Counted from the stretch's first letter, positions 6,593 to 16,878 are shown. The stretch: DNA of 27,819 nucleotides from Stenotrophomonas maltophilia (GCA_002364755.1 DEZI01000005.1:183727-211545), one strand, 5' to 3'. The notes: generated by a model from the letters alone, not told the origin. Numbers and translations: made by a program.

Positions 6593-6620
6593 GCTGTCCC
6601 GTATGGTTGTCTTTTTGGGG

Positions 6621-6826
6621 TTGACACTTTGGGATTTTGGCAGTTGATTTTTCGTTTTGCTCGGGTTAAGTTGCAGTCGCTGAGCTTGGCAAGGTCACCG
6701 TGGATCGTGGCCTGATGAAGCAAGATCTAACCGATCCGCTGCATCGTTGCACCTCGCTTCCCCCTTGCTTGTCAGCCGCCCAACAGGCGTTTCCAACAAC
6801 AAGAGAGTCACCAGGGAGTGAGTGAG
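6621..6826 (+). promoter_or_regulatory. Promoter and long leader of the cold-shock gene
   Basis: A perfect TTGACA stands at 6621-6626. The -10 at normal spacing is poor (TTGATT at 6644). The local sequence is T-rich, unlike the flanking genes. The ATG at 6827 is about 170 bases downstream, so the mRNA would have a long leader, as cspA-type messages do. I did not find a clear cold-box motif. Confidence 0.4.
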
Positions 6827-7036
6827 ATGGCTGATCGCGAGACCGGTACCGTGAAGTGGTTCAACGATGCAAAGGGCTTCGGCTTCATCAGCCGTGAAAA
6901 CGGCGAAGACGTGTTCGTGCATTTCCGTGCCATCCAGACCCAAGGCTTCAAGAGCCTGAAGGAAGGCCAGAAGGTCACCTTCACCGTCGTGCAGGGCCAG
7001 AAGGGCCTGCAGGCGGATGCCGTAGAGCCGGTCTGA
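6827..7036 (+). CDS. Cold-shock protein, CspA family
   Basis: A 69-residue single cold-shock domain. RNP1 is KGFGFI (16-21) and RNP2 is VFVHF (29-33); the N-terminal TGTVKWFND is typical. These proteins bind single-stranded RNA and DNA and melt mRNA structure. I use the ATG at 6827, with GGGAG 8 bases upstream. A GTG at 6818 is in frame but would put three extra residues before the standard start. The long leader upstream fits temperature or growth control at the RNA level. An intrinsic terminator follows at once. Confidence 0.95.
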   Translation: MADRETGTVKWFNDAKGFGFISRENGEDVFVHFRAIQTQGFKSLKEGQKVTFTVVQGQKGLQADAVEPV

Positions 7037-7061
7037 CGACCCGCCTGCAATGCATCGCACG

Positions 7062-7089
7062 AAAAAGGCCCGCGCAAGCGGGCCTTTTT
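7062..7089. terminator. Bidirectional terminator between cold-shock and glycine-zipper genes
   Basis: The arm AAAAAGGCCCGC (7062-7073), a GCAA loop and GCGGGCCTTTTT (7078-7089) form a perfect 12-bp palindrome. It has A and T runs on both sides and can serve both convergent genes. Confidence 0.93.
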
Positions 7090-7115
7090 CATTGCCACCG
7101 TCGGCTGCTGCTGGA

Positions 7116-7613
7116 TCAGCGCAGGACGACGCGGCCGTTGACGACGCGGACGTAGGTGTTTTCGCGGATGCCAGCCAGGTCGCGCTGGTTGACCACGATG
7201 GTGCGGCCATCGTCCATGCGCACGGTGATGTCGTAGGTATCGCTGGTCACGTTCTTCTGGATCTGGTTACCGGCGAGGGCACCACCCACCGCGCCTGCGG
7301 CGGCGGCGACATTCTTGTTGCCGCGGCTGCCGCCAGTGTGGTCGGAGATCTCATGGCCGGCCACGGCACCGACGATGCCGCCAAGGATGGCGCCGGTCGC
7401 GCTGGGCGCGGTACGGCCAGAGGCCACGGTGTTGATGCGGGTCACGATGCCGCAGTCGGCGCAACGGTTCTGGTTGTAGCCGTTGTTGTTGCCGTAGCCA
7501 CCGTTGTTGTAGCCACCGTTGTTGTAACCACCGCCGCCGTAACCGGGCGAGGTGGCGCAGCCGGCCAGAGCGAGCGTAGCAATGACACTGGCGGCGATGA
7601 GCTGGATCTTCAT
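7116..7613 (-). CDS. Glycine-zipper 2TM domain lipoprotein (SlyB/17-kDa antigen-like)
   Basis: A 165-residue lipoprotein with lipobox LAGC (Cys19). Residues 24-47 are a low-complexity run of GYNNGGYNNGGYG-type repeats rich in Gly, Tyr and Asn. After a CADC pair comes a glycine-zipper segment (ATGAILGGIVGAVAGHEI, then AAAAGAVGGALAGNQI), a hydrophobic hairpin seen in SlyB and the rickettsial 17-kDa antigen. The C-terminus, TYDITVRMDDGRTIVV, matches the conserved tail of that family. It is probably an outer-membrane lipoprotein acting in envelope integrity; the exact role is unknown. The start has GGAG 8 bases upstream. It is related in design to the protein at 10271. Confidence 0.9.
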   Translation of the reverse strand: MKIQLIAASVIATLALAGCATSPGYGGGGYNNGGYNNGGYGNNNGYNQNRCADCGIVTRINTVASGRTAPSATGAILGGIVGAVAGHEISDHTGGSRGNKNVAAAAGAVGGALAGNQIQKNVTSDTYDITVRMDDGRTIVVNQRDLAGIRENTYVRVVNGRVVLR

Positions 7614-7742
7614 GGGGCGTCTCCTGGCCGTAAAGGCGGGTGGAAGGGTGGTACTGCGTCATGCAGCAGGGTGGTCGAATCGTCCACTTTCCCACGTGAA
7701 CAAGGTGCCAATCACGCCATCCTTCCCCAGCTGGAAGATGAA

Positions 7743-8177
7743 TCAGCGGAAGTCCTGGTGGCAGGCCCGGCAGTCGTCCTGCACGGTCTGCACCACCTTG
7801 GCCAGCGATGCGCAGTCACTGGGGGGGGCGGCCAGTGCCGCATTGAGGTCCGCCCGGTACCGGCTGGCATGCTGCTGGAAGCGCGCGTCGTCCTTCAGCT
7901 TGGGAAACGCCAGATCCAGATCGTTGGACAGCATCCGCAGCGACTGCAGGCGCGGCTGGCTGTCGGCCAGGCTGCAGCGGTTCTGCTGCTGGGCCTGCAG
8001 CAGCATCTCCGCCTGTCGCTGCATCACATGCATCAGGCTGTGCGGGAAGGGATCGCGGCCCTTCTGCAGGGCACGGCCGACCATGACCGTGGCGACCAAG
8101 CCGATCAGCAGGCCGAGCACCAGCACGAACAGATAGCGCTGGGCGCTGGACGGACGACGGGACGGGCTGGCGTTCAT
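7743..8177 (-). CDS. Membrane-anchored cytochrome c'-like protein
   Basis: A 144-residue protein. A basic N-terminus (to residue 14) and one membrane helix (about 15-35, YLFVLVLGLLIGLVATVMVG) are followed by a helical periplasmic domain. The protein ends in CRACHQDFR (136-144), the CxxCH heme attachment site with the downstream Arg typical of class II cytochromes c' and c556. The extra cysteines at 68 and 122 could form a disulfide. The mature domain, about 105 residues, is shorter than a standard cytochrome c' (about 125). This looks like a divergent, anchored c'-type protein; electron transfer or gas binding is inference. GGAGCCCGC before the ATG gives a good ribosome site. Confidence 0.72.
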   Translation of the reverse strand: MNASPSRRPSSAQRYLFVLVLGLLIGLVATVMVGRALQKGRDPFPHSLMHVMQRQAEMLLQAQQQNRCSLADSQPRLQSLRMLSNDLDLAFPKLKDDARFQQHASRYRADLNAALAAPPSDCASLAKVVQTVQDDCRACHQDFR

Positions 8178-8258
8178 GCGGGCTCCTCCATGGGGGATGC
8201 GTGGGCGTGCAACGGTGGGTTCGATGGCGGCCCGCTATGGCCGCCGCTGCCTGCACGT

Positions 8259-8264
8259 TAAAAT
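8259..8264 (+). promoter_or_regulatory. -10 box of tcdA implying a leaderless message
   Basis: TAAAAT lies six bases before the ATG at 8271, so transcription would start at or next to the A of ATG. No Shine-Dalgarno is present. The -35 is not convincing. Confidence 0.5.
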
Positions 8265-8270
8265 AGCGGC

Positions 8271-9086
8271 ATGAACGAACAGGTCAAACAACGCTTCGCC
8301 GGCATCGAAAGGCTGTATGGCGTAGGTGCGCTCGAGCGCCTGCAGGGCAGCCGCGTGGCGGTGGTGGGCATGGGCGGCGTCGGCTCGTGGGTGGTGGAGG
8401 CGCTGGCCCGTTCGGCGGTCGGTCACCTCACCCTGATCGATGCCGATGACATCTGCGTGTCCAACACCAACCGGCAGCTGCCGGCGATGGAGGGCAACTA
8501 CGGCCGCAACAAGTCCGAGGCGATGGCCGAGCGCTGCCGCGCGATCAACCCGCAGATCGACGTCGATGCCGTGCAGGCGTTCCTGACCACCGGCAACATG
8601 GCCGAACTGCTGGACCGTGGCTTCGACCTGGTCATCGATGCCTGCGACAGCTTCCGGGTGAAGGTGGAGACCATCGCCTGGTGCCGCCGCCGCAAGCTGC
8701 CGCTGCTGACCGTGGGCGCTGCCGGCGGCCGTACCGACCCGACCCTGGTGCGCATCCGCGATGTCTCGCGCACCGAGCACGACGCGATGCTTGCGCTGAT
8801 CCGCAAGAAGCTGCGCAGCGAGTTCAACTTCCCGAAGAATGCCAAGCGCTATTTCGGCGTACCGGCGGTGTATTCGCTGGAGAACGTGAAGTACCCGCAA
8901 GCCGATGGCAGCGTCTGCGGCCTGCGCCCGGACCTGGGCGCCGATGCCGGGTTGAAGCTGGACTGCGGCGCCGGGCTGGGCGCTGCCACGCACATCACCG
9001 GTGCGTTCGCATTCGCCGCGGTCGGCAAGGCGCTCGAATTGCTGCTGGAGCCGAAGAAGGTCAAGGCCGAAGCCGCCGAGGTTTGA
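8271..9086 (+). CDS. tcdA: tRNA threonylcarbamoyladenosine dehydratase
   Basis: A 271-residue ThiF/E1-like enzyme of the TcdA (CsdL/YgdL) family. It uses ATP to cyclise t6A37 of tRNA to ct6A. The N-terminal motif RFAGIERLYG is family-typical. The nucleotide site VAVVGMGGVGSWVVEALARS begins near residue 29. The DxxxxSNTNRQ segment (DADDICVSNTNRQL) and the VIDACDSFRVKVE stretch are conserved. The length is standard. The ATG sits six bases after a TAAAAT box with no ribosome site, suggesting a leaderless mRNA. It converges on tatD, with a GTAG repeat between them. Confidence 0.94.
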   Translation: MNEQVKQRFAGIERLYGVGALERLQGSRVAVVGMGGVGSWVVEALARSAVGHLTLIDADDICVSNTNRQLPAMEGNYGRNKSEAMAERCRAINPQIDVDAVQAFLTTGNMAELLDRGFDLVIDACDSFRVKVETIAWCRRRKLPLLTVGAAGGRTDPTLVRIRDVSRTEHDAMLALIRKKLRSEFNFPKNAKRYFGVPAVYSLENVKYPQADGSVCGLRPDLGADAGLKLDCGAGLGAATHITGAFAFAAVGKALELLLEPKKVKAEAAEV

Positions 9087-9089
9087 CCG

Positions 9090-9112
9090 GTAGCGCCGGG
9101 CCATGCCCGGCG
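9090..9112 (+). repeat. GTAG-type REP between tcdA and tatD
   Basis: A GTAG head, then the palindrome CGCCGGGCCATGCCCGGCG. It lies 3 bases after the tcdA stop and 10 bases from the convergent tatD stop. Confidence 0.8.
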
Positions 9113-9121
9113 AAGCGGCGA

Positions 9122-9889
9122 TCAGTCAGCTGGCAGCGCGAAAAGCCGCCGGGCGTTCCCGCTTGTCACCCGTCCCACGGTCTCCACGTCGGTACCGCGC
9201 AGCGCGGCCACGTGGCGGGCGATCACTGACAGCCGTGCCGGCTCATTGCGCTGGCCGCGGATGCCCGCGTCGGGTTGGTCCGGTGCGTCGGTTTCCAGCA
9301 GCAACTGCTCCAGTGGCATCTCGCGCACAAGCCGCTGCAGGCGCTGCGCACGGTCGTAGGTCAGCGGCCCGCCGAGGCCGAGCAGGAAGCCCTGCTTGTC
9401 CAGCTGCGCTGCCTGTTCCGGGCTGCCGGCAAAACTATGGACCACGCCGCGCAGGCCGCCGATGCGGCGGATCGAGGCGATCACTGCATCCACCGCGCGG
9501 CGCGCATGCACGATCACCGGCAGGTCGAAGTCGCGTGCCAGCTTCAGCTGGCCAATGAAATAGTCCTGCTGCGCTTCGGCATCCAGTCCTTCGACGAAGA
9601 AATCCAGGCCGCACTCGCCGATCGCGCAGGGACGCTCGCGCTCGATCCACTCGCGCAGCTGGCCCAGGTGTTCGGGACGATGGTCGGCCAGGAACATCGG
9701 GTGCAGGCCGTAGGCCGGGTACAGCCCCGGTGCCTGCTGGCAGACTTCGCGCAGCTTCGGCCAGCTGGCGGCGGTCACCGCCGGCACCACCTGGGCTTGT
9801 ACACCGGCCGCATGGGCGCGCTCGATCACCGCCGTGCGGTCGGGGTCGAACTCTCTGGCATCCAGGTGGCAATGGCTGTCGATCAGCAT
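9122..9889 (-). CDS. TatD family metal-dependent hydrolase/deoxyribonuclease
   Basis: A 255-residue TatD-family TIM-barrel hydrolase. Metal ligands are visible in order: His6 and His8 in DSHCHLD, Glu in AIGECGLDF, His in VIVHARRA, His in VVHSFAGS, and Asp in LLLETDAPD. Known members are 3'-5' DNA exonucleases; this could be TatD, YcfH or YjjV-like, and I cannot tell which. The ATG at 9889 directly begins the MLIDSHCHL motif. The upstream gene stops two bases earlier, so translation is probably coupled. Confidence 0.9.
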   Translation of the reverse strand: MLIDSHCHLDAREFDPDRTAVIERAHAAGVQAQVVPAVTAASWPKLREVCQQAPGLYPAYGLHPMFLADHRPEHLGQLREWIERERPCAIGECGLDFFVEGLDAEAQQDYFIGQLKLARDFDLPVIVHARRAVDAVIASIRRIGGLRGVVHSFAGSPEQAAQLDKQGFLLGLGGPLTYDRAQRLQRLVREMPLEQLLLETDAPDQPDAGIRGQRNEPARLSVIARHVAALRGTDVETVGRVTSGNARRLFALPAD

Positions 9890-9891
9890 GT

Positions 9892-10107
9892 TCAGCGCTG
9901 TTCCAGTGGCGGCGGCGTCGCCGCGGTGCGGTTCTTCCAGTTGGCCAGCAGCAGGGTGCCCAGGCCCAGCACCAGCTCGTCCACGAACGGGATCGGGTCG
10001 GGGATGAACAGCGTCAGCGCGAACAGGCCTGCGGTCAGCTTGAACAGGGTGGGGTAGCGCAACCGGCGTGCCCATTGCAGGACCGGCAGCAGCAGCGGGT
10101 TGGCCAT
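9892..10107 (-). CDS. Small hydrophobic protein (DUF6116-like) coupled to tatD
   Basis: A 71-residue protein. A short basic helix (LQWARRLRYPTLFKL) is followed by two hydrophobic stretches (TAGLFALTLFIPDPIPFVDELVLGLGTLLLANW), so it is probably a membrane hairpin. It resembles the small xanthomonad family labelled DUF6116, a match from memory that I hold loosely. The ATG at 10107 has GAGGAG about 8 bases upstream. The frame runs open to 10362 but without a ribosome site. The stop lies two bases before tatD. Confidence 0.75.
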   Translation of the reverse strand: MANPLLLPVLQWARRLRYPTLFKLTAGLFALTLFIPDPIPFVDELVLGLGTLLLANWKNRTAATPPPLEQR

Positions 10108-10270
10108 GGCGGGGCTCCTCGTGGGCGTGCTGCAAACGCTACCACGGGCCCAGCATTTCCCGATGCTGAATGGGTTACGGCCATGGGTACGAAATGTGGA
10201 GATTCCGTTCAGGCAGCGCATGCTGCAATCTGCATCAAGAACGTTGCGGACGGTCCGCAGGGAGCAGGTC

Positions 10271-11110
10271 ATGAAAAGCACAACTACAACTGTCCTGGTC
10301 GCAGCAGGCGCGCTGCTGGTGGGTGGCATCGCAACTGCCGCCTTCATGAAAAGTGGTGACAAGGCCCCGGATGCACTGGGCGCCGCGAACCCTTCCGAGT
10401 CGCGCCTGGTCGATGGCAGCGCTGCCGATGACGGCGCGCGCGGCGACGCGGTCGATGCCTCGGCACCGCGTGGTCTGGAATACGCCGACGTGCTGAAGGT
10501 CGACCCGCTGACCGAGAAGCAGAAGGCCTACGCGACGGTCATCGGCACCGAGCCGGTGCGCGAGACCTCCACCACCCAGACCCCGCATGAAGTCTGCGAG
10601 GACGTGGTGGTGCAGGAGCGGCTGCCTGAGCGTGATGGCAATGTCGGCGGCACCGTGGTCGGCGCCGTGGTCGGTGGCCTGCTTGGCAACCAGGTGGGCG
10701 GCGGCAATGGCAGGAAGGCTGCCACTGCAGCCGGCGCCGTGGCCGGTGGCTTCATCGGCAACCAGGTGGACAAGCGCCACGTGGGTGGCCGCGTGGTCAA
10801 CCGCACCGAGCGCCAGTGCCACACTGAAACGGCGACCTCCGAGTCGAGCCGCGTGACCGGTTACAACGTGACCTACCGCAACGAGGACGGCACCACCGGC
10901 ACCATGCGCATGGCCAGCAAGCCGGGCACGCGCATCGCCATGGGCACCAACGATGTGGTCAAGGGCTACAACGTGACCTACCGCTATGACGGCGCCGAGA
11001 AGACCGTGCGCATGGACAACAAGCCGGCCAGCGACCGCCTGCCGGTGGTGGATGGCCAGCTGGTCACGCAGACCGCTGCGGCCGGCGACGCAGCGGCCAA
11101 TCGCCAGTAA
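10271..11110 (+). CDS. YcfJ-like glycine-zipper 2TM domain protein
   Basis: A 279-residue envelope protein. The N-terminal hydrophobic helix (about 7-27, TVLVAAGALLVGGIATAAF) serves as signal or anchor. A low-complexity acidic/alanine region (30-70) follows. The centre holds a double glycine zipper, VGGTVVGAVVGGLLGNQVGGG then AATAAGAVAGGFIGNQVD, as in YcfJ and Rickettsia 17-kDa antigens. The C-terminal part carries two copies of GYNVTYR (about 197-203 and 232-238), each followed by a T/M-R-M segment. The two copies share 18 identical bases (10862-10879 and 10967-10984). Two cysteines (CEDVVV, QCHTE) flank the zipper. AGGGAG before the ATG sets the start. It is divergent from the tatD unit. 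Confidence 0.88.
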   Translation: MKSTTTTVLVAAGALLVGGIATAAFMKSGDKAPDALGAANPSESRLVDGSAADDGARGDAVDASAPRGLEYADVLKVDPLTEKQKAYATVIGTEPVRETSTTQTPHEVCEDVVVQERLPERDGNVGGTVVGAVVGGLLGNQVGGGNGRKAATAAGAVAGGFIGNQVDKRHVGGRVVNRTERQCHTETATSESSRVTGYNVTYRNEDGTTGTMRMASKPGTRIAMGTNDVVKGYNVTYRYDGAEKTVRMDNKPASDRLPVVDGQLVTQTAAAGDAAANRQ

Positions 11111-11136
11111 CGCGTTGCCACTGCAGTGCGTATCGG

Positions 11137-11160
11137 ACAGGCCGGCTTTTGCCGGCCTGT
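11137..11160 (+). terminator. Hairpin terminator of the YcfJ-like gene
   Basis: A perfect 10-bp stem ACAGGCCGGC/GCCGGCCTGT with a TTTT loop, 26 bases after the stop. The T run after it is weak, so termination may be partial. Confidence 0.65.
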
Positions 11161-11231
11161 GTCGTTTGCGGGCATGGACACCGCGCCTGTATCGCCGATG
11201 ATGGTCGGCCCCAGTACCGGCGGGAGCCTGC

Positions 11232-11774
11232 ATGAGCATCTTCGACCTGCGCATTGAAACCGAGCGCCTGATCCTGCGCCCACCGCAGGCCCAGGATCTG
11301 GAACCCTACCTGGCGTTCTGCGCCGACGAAGAAGTGATGCGCAGCCTCGGCGGCGTGCAGCTGCCTTCGGTGGCCTGGCGCAGTTTCTGCAGCCTGGCCG
11401 GGGCCTGGCAGCTGTTCGGCTATTCGATGTTCAGCGTCATCGAGAAAGCCACCGGCGAATGGGTCGGCCGCATGGGCCCGTGGCAGCCGCTGGGCTGGCC
11501 CGGCCCCGAGGTCGGCTGGAGCATCTGCCGCGCGCGCTGGGGCCGTGGCTACGCCCCCGAAGCGGCGGTGGCGGCCATCGACTGGGCGTTTGACACGCAG
11601 GGCTGGGACGAGGTGATCCACACCATCGCCGAAGACAACGAGAAGTCCAAGGTGGTGGCGCGCAAGCTGGGCAGCAGCCTGCTGCGGATGGGCCAGTTGC
11701 CGCCGCCCTACGAGGGCGAGCCGTTGCAGATCTGGGGCCAGTCGCGCGCGCACTGGCAGCAGCGCAGGCGCTGA
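11232..11774 (+). CDS. GNAT family N-acetyltransferase (RimJ/RimL-like)
   Basis: A 180-residue GNAT of the Acetyltransf_3 type. The start ETERLILRPPQAQDL is typical of RimJ/RimL-like proteins. The central GEWVGRMGPWQP and EVGWSICRARWGRGYAPEA segments match the acetyl-CoA pyrophosphate-binding loop (R/Q-x-x-G-x-G/A, here RWGRGYA). The EDNEKSKVVARKLG motif is the usual helix near the active site. The substrate is unknown: it could be a protein N-terminus or a small amine. GGGAG precedes the ATG. Confidence 0.9.
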   Translation: MSIFDLRIETERLILRPPQAQDLEPYLAFCADEEVMRSLGGVQLPSVAWRSFCSLAGAWQLFGYSMFSVIEKATGEWVGRMGPWQPLGWPGPEVGWSICRARWGRGYAPEAAVAAIDWAFDTQGWDEVIHTIAEDNEKSKVVARKLGSSLLRMGQLPPPYEGEPLQIWGQSRAHWQQRRR

Positions 11775-11858
11775 TGCTGCACCCGCGCTTGGCATCGGCG
11801 CGGGCGCTTGCCAGACTGCACGCAGCCGGCCGTCGGCCGGGATGTCCTGGAGCGGAAC

Positions 11859-12518
11859 ATGGTGGATGAGCGGGTGCCGTTGACGGTGCATGGCATGTCG
11901 GTGTCGGGCAACTGCCACAAGGTGCGCCTGCTGCTGGAGCAGCTCGGCAGCCGCTACCGCTGGGTGGAAGTGGACAGTGCGCATGGGCAGACCCATTCGC
12001 CTGAATTCCTGGCGCTCAACCCGAATGCGAAGGTGCCGCTGATCGTGCGCGACGATGGCCGCGTGCTGACCGAATCCAACGCCATCCTGTTCTGGCTGGC
12101 CGAAGGCACGCCGTACCTGCCCACCGATGGCTGGGAACGCGCGCAGGCGCTGAGCTGGATGTTCTTCGAGCAGTACAGCCACGAACCCTGCGTGGCGGTG
12201 GCGCGCTTCATCCGTGGCTGGACCGCACTGGATTCGCCGCGCCGGACCGAACTGCCGCGCCTGCATGAGCTCGCCGCGACCGCGCTGGCGGTGATGGAGC
12301 AGCACCTGCGCCAGGCGCAGTGGTTTACCGGCAGCGAGTACGGCATCGCCGACATCGCGCTGTTCGCCTACACCGATGTCGCCGCCGACGGTGGCATCGA
12401 CCTGCAGCCGTTCGTGGAAGTGCGCGCGTGGCTGCAGCGGGTGCGCGAGCAGCCACGGTTCGTGGCGATGCCGGCGGTTACGGCCGAGGTGCGCGCACGC
12501 CTGGACGCACGCGGGTAG
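11859..12518 (+). CDS. Glutathione S-transferase family protein (second)
   Basis: A 219-residue GST. The N-terminal domain starts LTVHGMSVSGNCHKVRLLLE, where Ser14/Ser16 are candidates for thiolate activation. The cis-proline is Pro60 (AKVPLI), and the glutathione-contact pair is Glu72-Ser73 (LTESNAILFWLAE). The C-terminal helical domain contains YGIADIALFAY, the conserved Asp N-cap motif. It shares little with the GST at 3706. The ATG at 11859 has GGAG about 7 bases upstream; an in-frame ATG at 11808 lacks one. The TAG stop lies inside a GTAG tetranucleotide that begins a degenerate REP region. Confidence 0.9.
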   Translation: MVDERVPLTVHGMSVSGNCHKVRLLLEQLGSRYRWVEVDSAHGQTHSPEFLALNPNAKVPLIVRDDGRVLTESNAILFWLAEGTPYLPTDGWERAQALSWMFFEQYSHEPCVAVARFIRGWTALDSPRRTELPRLHELAATALAVMEQHLRQAQWFTGSEYGIADIALFAYTDVAADGGIDLQPFVEVRAWLQRVREQPRFVAMPAVTAEVRARLDARG

Positions 12519-12534
12519 CGTCCAGCCCGGCACG

Positions 12535-12556
12535 GTAGCGCCGGACCACGCCCGGC
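12535..12556 (+). repeat. GTAG-type REP before the E1 gene
   Basis: A GTAG head is followed by CGCCGGACCACGCCCGGCG, an imperfect palindrome like that at 9090. It lies 30 bases before the E1 start codon. Confidence 0.65.
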
Positions 12557-12586
12557 GGAATGCAACAACGACACGGAGGGTGTTCG

Positions 12587-14866
<2,280 letters not shown>

Positions 14867-14869
14867 TGC

Positions 14870-16813
14870 ATGTGTGGATTGGCGGGAATGTTGTTGCCGG
14901 CGGCGCAGTCGCCGGACGAGGTGCTGCAGGCGCAAGCCCTGGCCATGGGGCAGGCGCTGTACCACCGCGGGCCGGATGACGGCGGCACCTGGGTCGATGC
15001 CCGCGCCGGCATCGCCCTGGCGCACCGCCGCCTGAGCATCCTCGACCTGTCACCGCTGGGCCACCAGCCGATGGCCTCGGCCGACGGCCGTTACGTGATG
15101 GCCTACAACGGCGAGGTCTACAACTTTGCCGCGCTGCGGGACGAGCTGGAGCCGCTGGGCCATGCCTTCCGCGGCCATTCCGATACCGAAGTGCTGCTGG
15201 CCGCGATCCTGCAGTGGGGCGTCGAGGACACCCTGCAGCGCGCCAACGGCATGTTCGCCATCGCCCTGTGGGACCGTCACGAGCAGTGCCTGTACCTGGC
15301 CCGCGACCGGGTCGGCAAAAAGCCGCTGTACTACGGCTGGGCCGGTGACACCCTGGTGTTCGGTTCGGAGCTGAAGGCGCTGTGGCAGCACCCGGACTTC
15401 GACAACGACATCGACCGCGACGCGCTGACCCTGCTGCTGCGCCTGGATTACATCCCTGCCCCGCACAGCATCCACCAGCGCTGCTACAAGCTGATGCCGG
15501 GCCGCGTGCTGCGCCTGGATGCGGCGACGGTGGCCGCCGGTGCCGCCGCGCACCGCCCCGAGCAGGCGCAGCGCCCGTACTGGGATGCGCGCGCGCGCAT
15601 GCAGGCGGCGCTGGCCGCACCGTTCCAGGGCCGCATCGAGGAGGCCGAGGAACAGCTGGACGGCCTGCTGCGCGATGCCGTAGCGCTGCGCATGGTGGCC
15701 GACGTGCCGGTGGGCGTGTTCCTGTCCGGTGGCACCGATTCGTCGCTGGTGGCTGCGCTGATGCAGGCGCAGAGCACGCAGCCGGTGCACAGTTTCAGCA
15801 TCGGCTTCAGCGGCTCGCACCATGACGAGGCGCCGCTGGCCAAGGAGCTGGCCGGCCACCTGGGTTGTGACCACACCGAACTGTACGTGAGTGGCGCCGA
15901 TGCGCTGGCGGTGGTGCCGCAGCTGCCGGCGATGTTCGACGAGCCCTTCGCCGATGCCTCGCAGGTGCCGACCGCGCTGGTCGCGCGATTGGCGCGGAAG
16001 GGCGTGACCGTGGCCCTGTCCGGCGACGGGGGCGACGAACTGTTCTTCGGCTACACCCGCTACGTGCGCGCGCTGCGCAACTGGCAGATGCTGGGTCGCG
16101 TGCCGGCGCCGCTGCGGCGCTGGATGGGCGCGCGTGCGCACCAGCAGGGCGAATCCTCGCGCACCGGCGGCCTGGCCGCGCTGCTGGCCGAGACCGGCGC
16201 ACGCGGCATTGGCGATGTGTACCGCAACCGCATCTCGCGCTGGCGCGACCCGGCGGCGGCGGTGGTCGGTGCGCGCGAGGCCGGCAGCTTCTACGACCTG
16301 GCCGACCCGCTGCATGGCGCCGGCACCCCGGCCGACGCGATGATGCTGGCCGACTTCGTCAGCTACCTGCCCGACGACCTGCTGTGCAAGGTCGACCGCA
16401 CCTCGATGGCGGTCAGCCTGGAGGCACGGGCGCCGCTGCTGGACTGGCGCGTGGCTGAATTCGCCTGGTCGCTGCCGCTGGACTTCAAGCGCAGCGAGGA
16501 CACCAGCAAGGTGCTCCTCAAGCGCGTGCTCGGCCGCTACGTGCCGCAGTCGATGGTGCACCGCCCCAAGCGAGGTTTCGGTGCGCCGGTGAGTGAATGG
16601 CTGAAGGGCGATTTGCGGCCGTGGGCCGATGACCTGCTGCAGCCGGCGCGGCTGGAGCGCGAAGGCGTGCTGTCGGCCGCCGCCGTGCAGCCGCTGTGGC
16701 AGCAGTTCCTGGGCGGCCAGCGCAAGTGGCATACCCACCTGTGGAACGTGCTTATGTTCCAGGCCTGGCAGGACCACTGGCGGCAGGTGCGGGCGGGCGT
16801 GGCGCGCGGCTGA
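14870..16813 (+). CDS. asnB: Asparagine synthase (glutamine-hydrolysing), AsnB family
   Basis: A 647-residue AsnB-type amidotransferase. The N-terminal glutaminase begins MCGLAG, so Cys2 becomes the nucleophile after Met removal. It also shows YHRGPDDGG, ALAHRRLSILDLS and MAYNGEVYNF. The synthetase domain has the ATP pyrophosphatase motif SGGTDSS (286-292) and later LSGDGGDELFFGY and DLLCKVDRTSMA. The reaction is ATP-dependent amidation of an aspartate-like carboxylate with glutamine nitrogen. Paralogues of this length also act in polysaccharide or natural-product pathways, so free aspartate is not certain as the substrate. It is tightly coupled to the E1 fusion upstream (stop TGA, three bases, ATG). 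Confidence 0.9.
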   Translation: MCGLAGMLLPAAQSPDEVLQAQALAMGQALYHRGPDDGGTWVDARAGIALAHRRLSILDLSPLGHQPMASADGRYVMAYNGEVYNFAALRDELEPLGHAFRGHSDTEVLLAAILQWGVEDTLQRANGMFAIALWDRHEQCLYLARDRVGKKPLYYGWAGDTLVFGSELKALWQHPDFDNDIDRDALTLLLRLDYIPAPHSIHQRCYKLMPGRVLRLDAATVAAGAAAHRPEQAQRPYWDARARMQAALAAPFQGRIEEAEEQLDGLLRDAVALRMVADVPVGVFLSGGTDSSLVAALMQAQSTQPVHSFSIGFSGSHHDEAPLAKELAGHLGCDHTELYVSGADALAVVPQLPAMFDEPFADASQVPTALVARLARKGVTVALSGDGGDELFFGYTRYVRALRNWQMLGRVPAPLRRWMGARAHQQGESSRTGGLAALLAETGARGIGDVYRNRISRWRDPAAAVVGAREAGSFYDLADPLHGAGTPADAMMLADFVSYLPDDLLCKVDRTSMAVSLEARAPLLDWRVAEFAWSLPLDFKRSEDTSKVLLKRVLGRYVPQSMVHRPKRGFGAPVSEWLKGDLRPWADDLLQPARLEREGVLSAAAVQPLWQQFLGGQRKWHTHLWNVLMFQAWQDHWRQVRAGVARG

Positions 16814-16831
16814 TCTTCACCGGGGCACATC

Positions 16832-16856
16832 GGGCCGGCCGCTAGGCTGGCCCTTT
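16832..16856 (+). terminator. Possible terminator after asnB
   Basis: GGGCCGGCC (16832-16840) and GGCTGGCCC (16845-16853) form a 9-bp stem with one G-T pair and a GCTA loop, followed by TTT. The same bases include TAGGCT, which could instead be a -10 box for the next gene. Confidence 0.45.
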
Positions 16857-16878
16857 CCCCCGTCAGGAGTGTGTCGCC

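Noticed and set aside
7690..7702. TTCCCACGTGA, also found near 19170, as a shared operator
   Set aside because: An 11-base match between two sites is expected by chance in a window this size, and the positions relative to genes differ.
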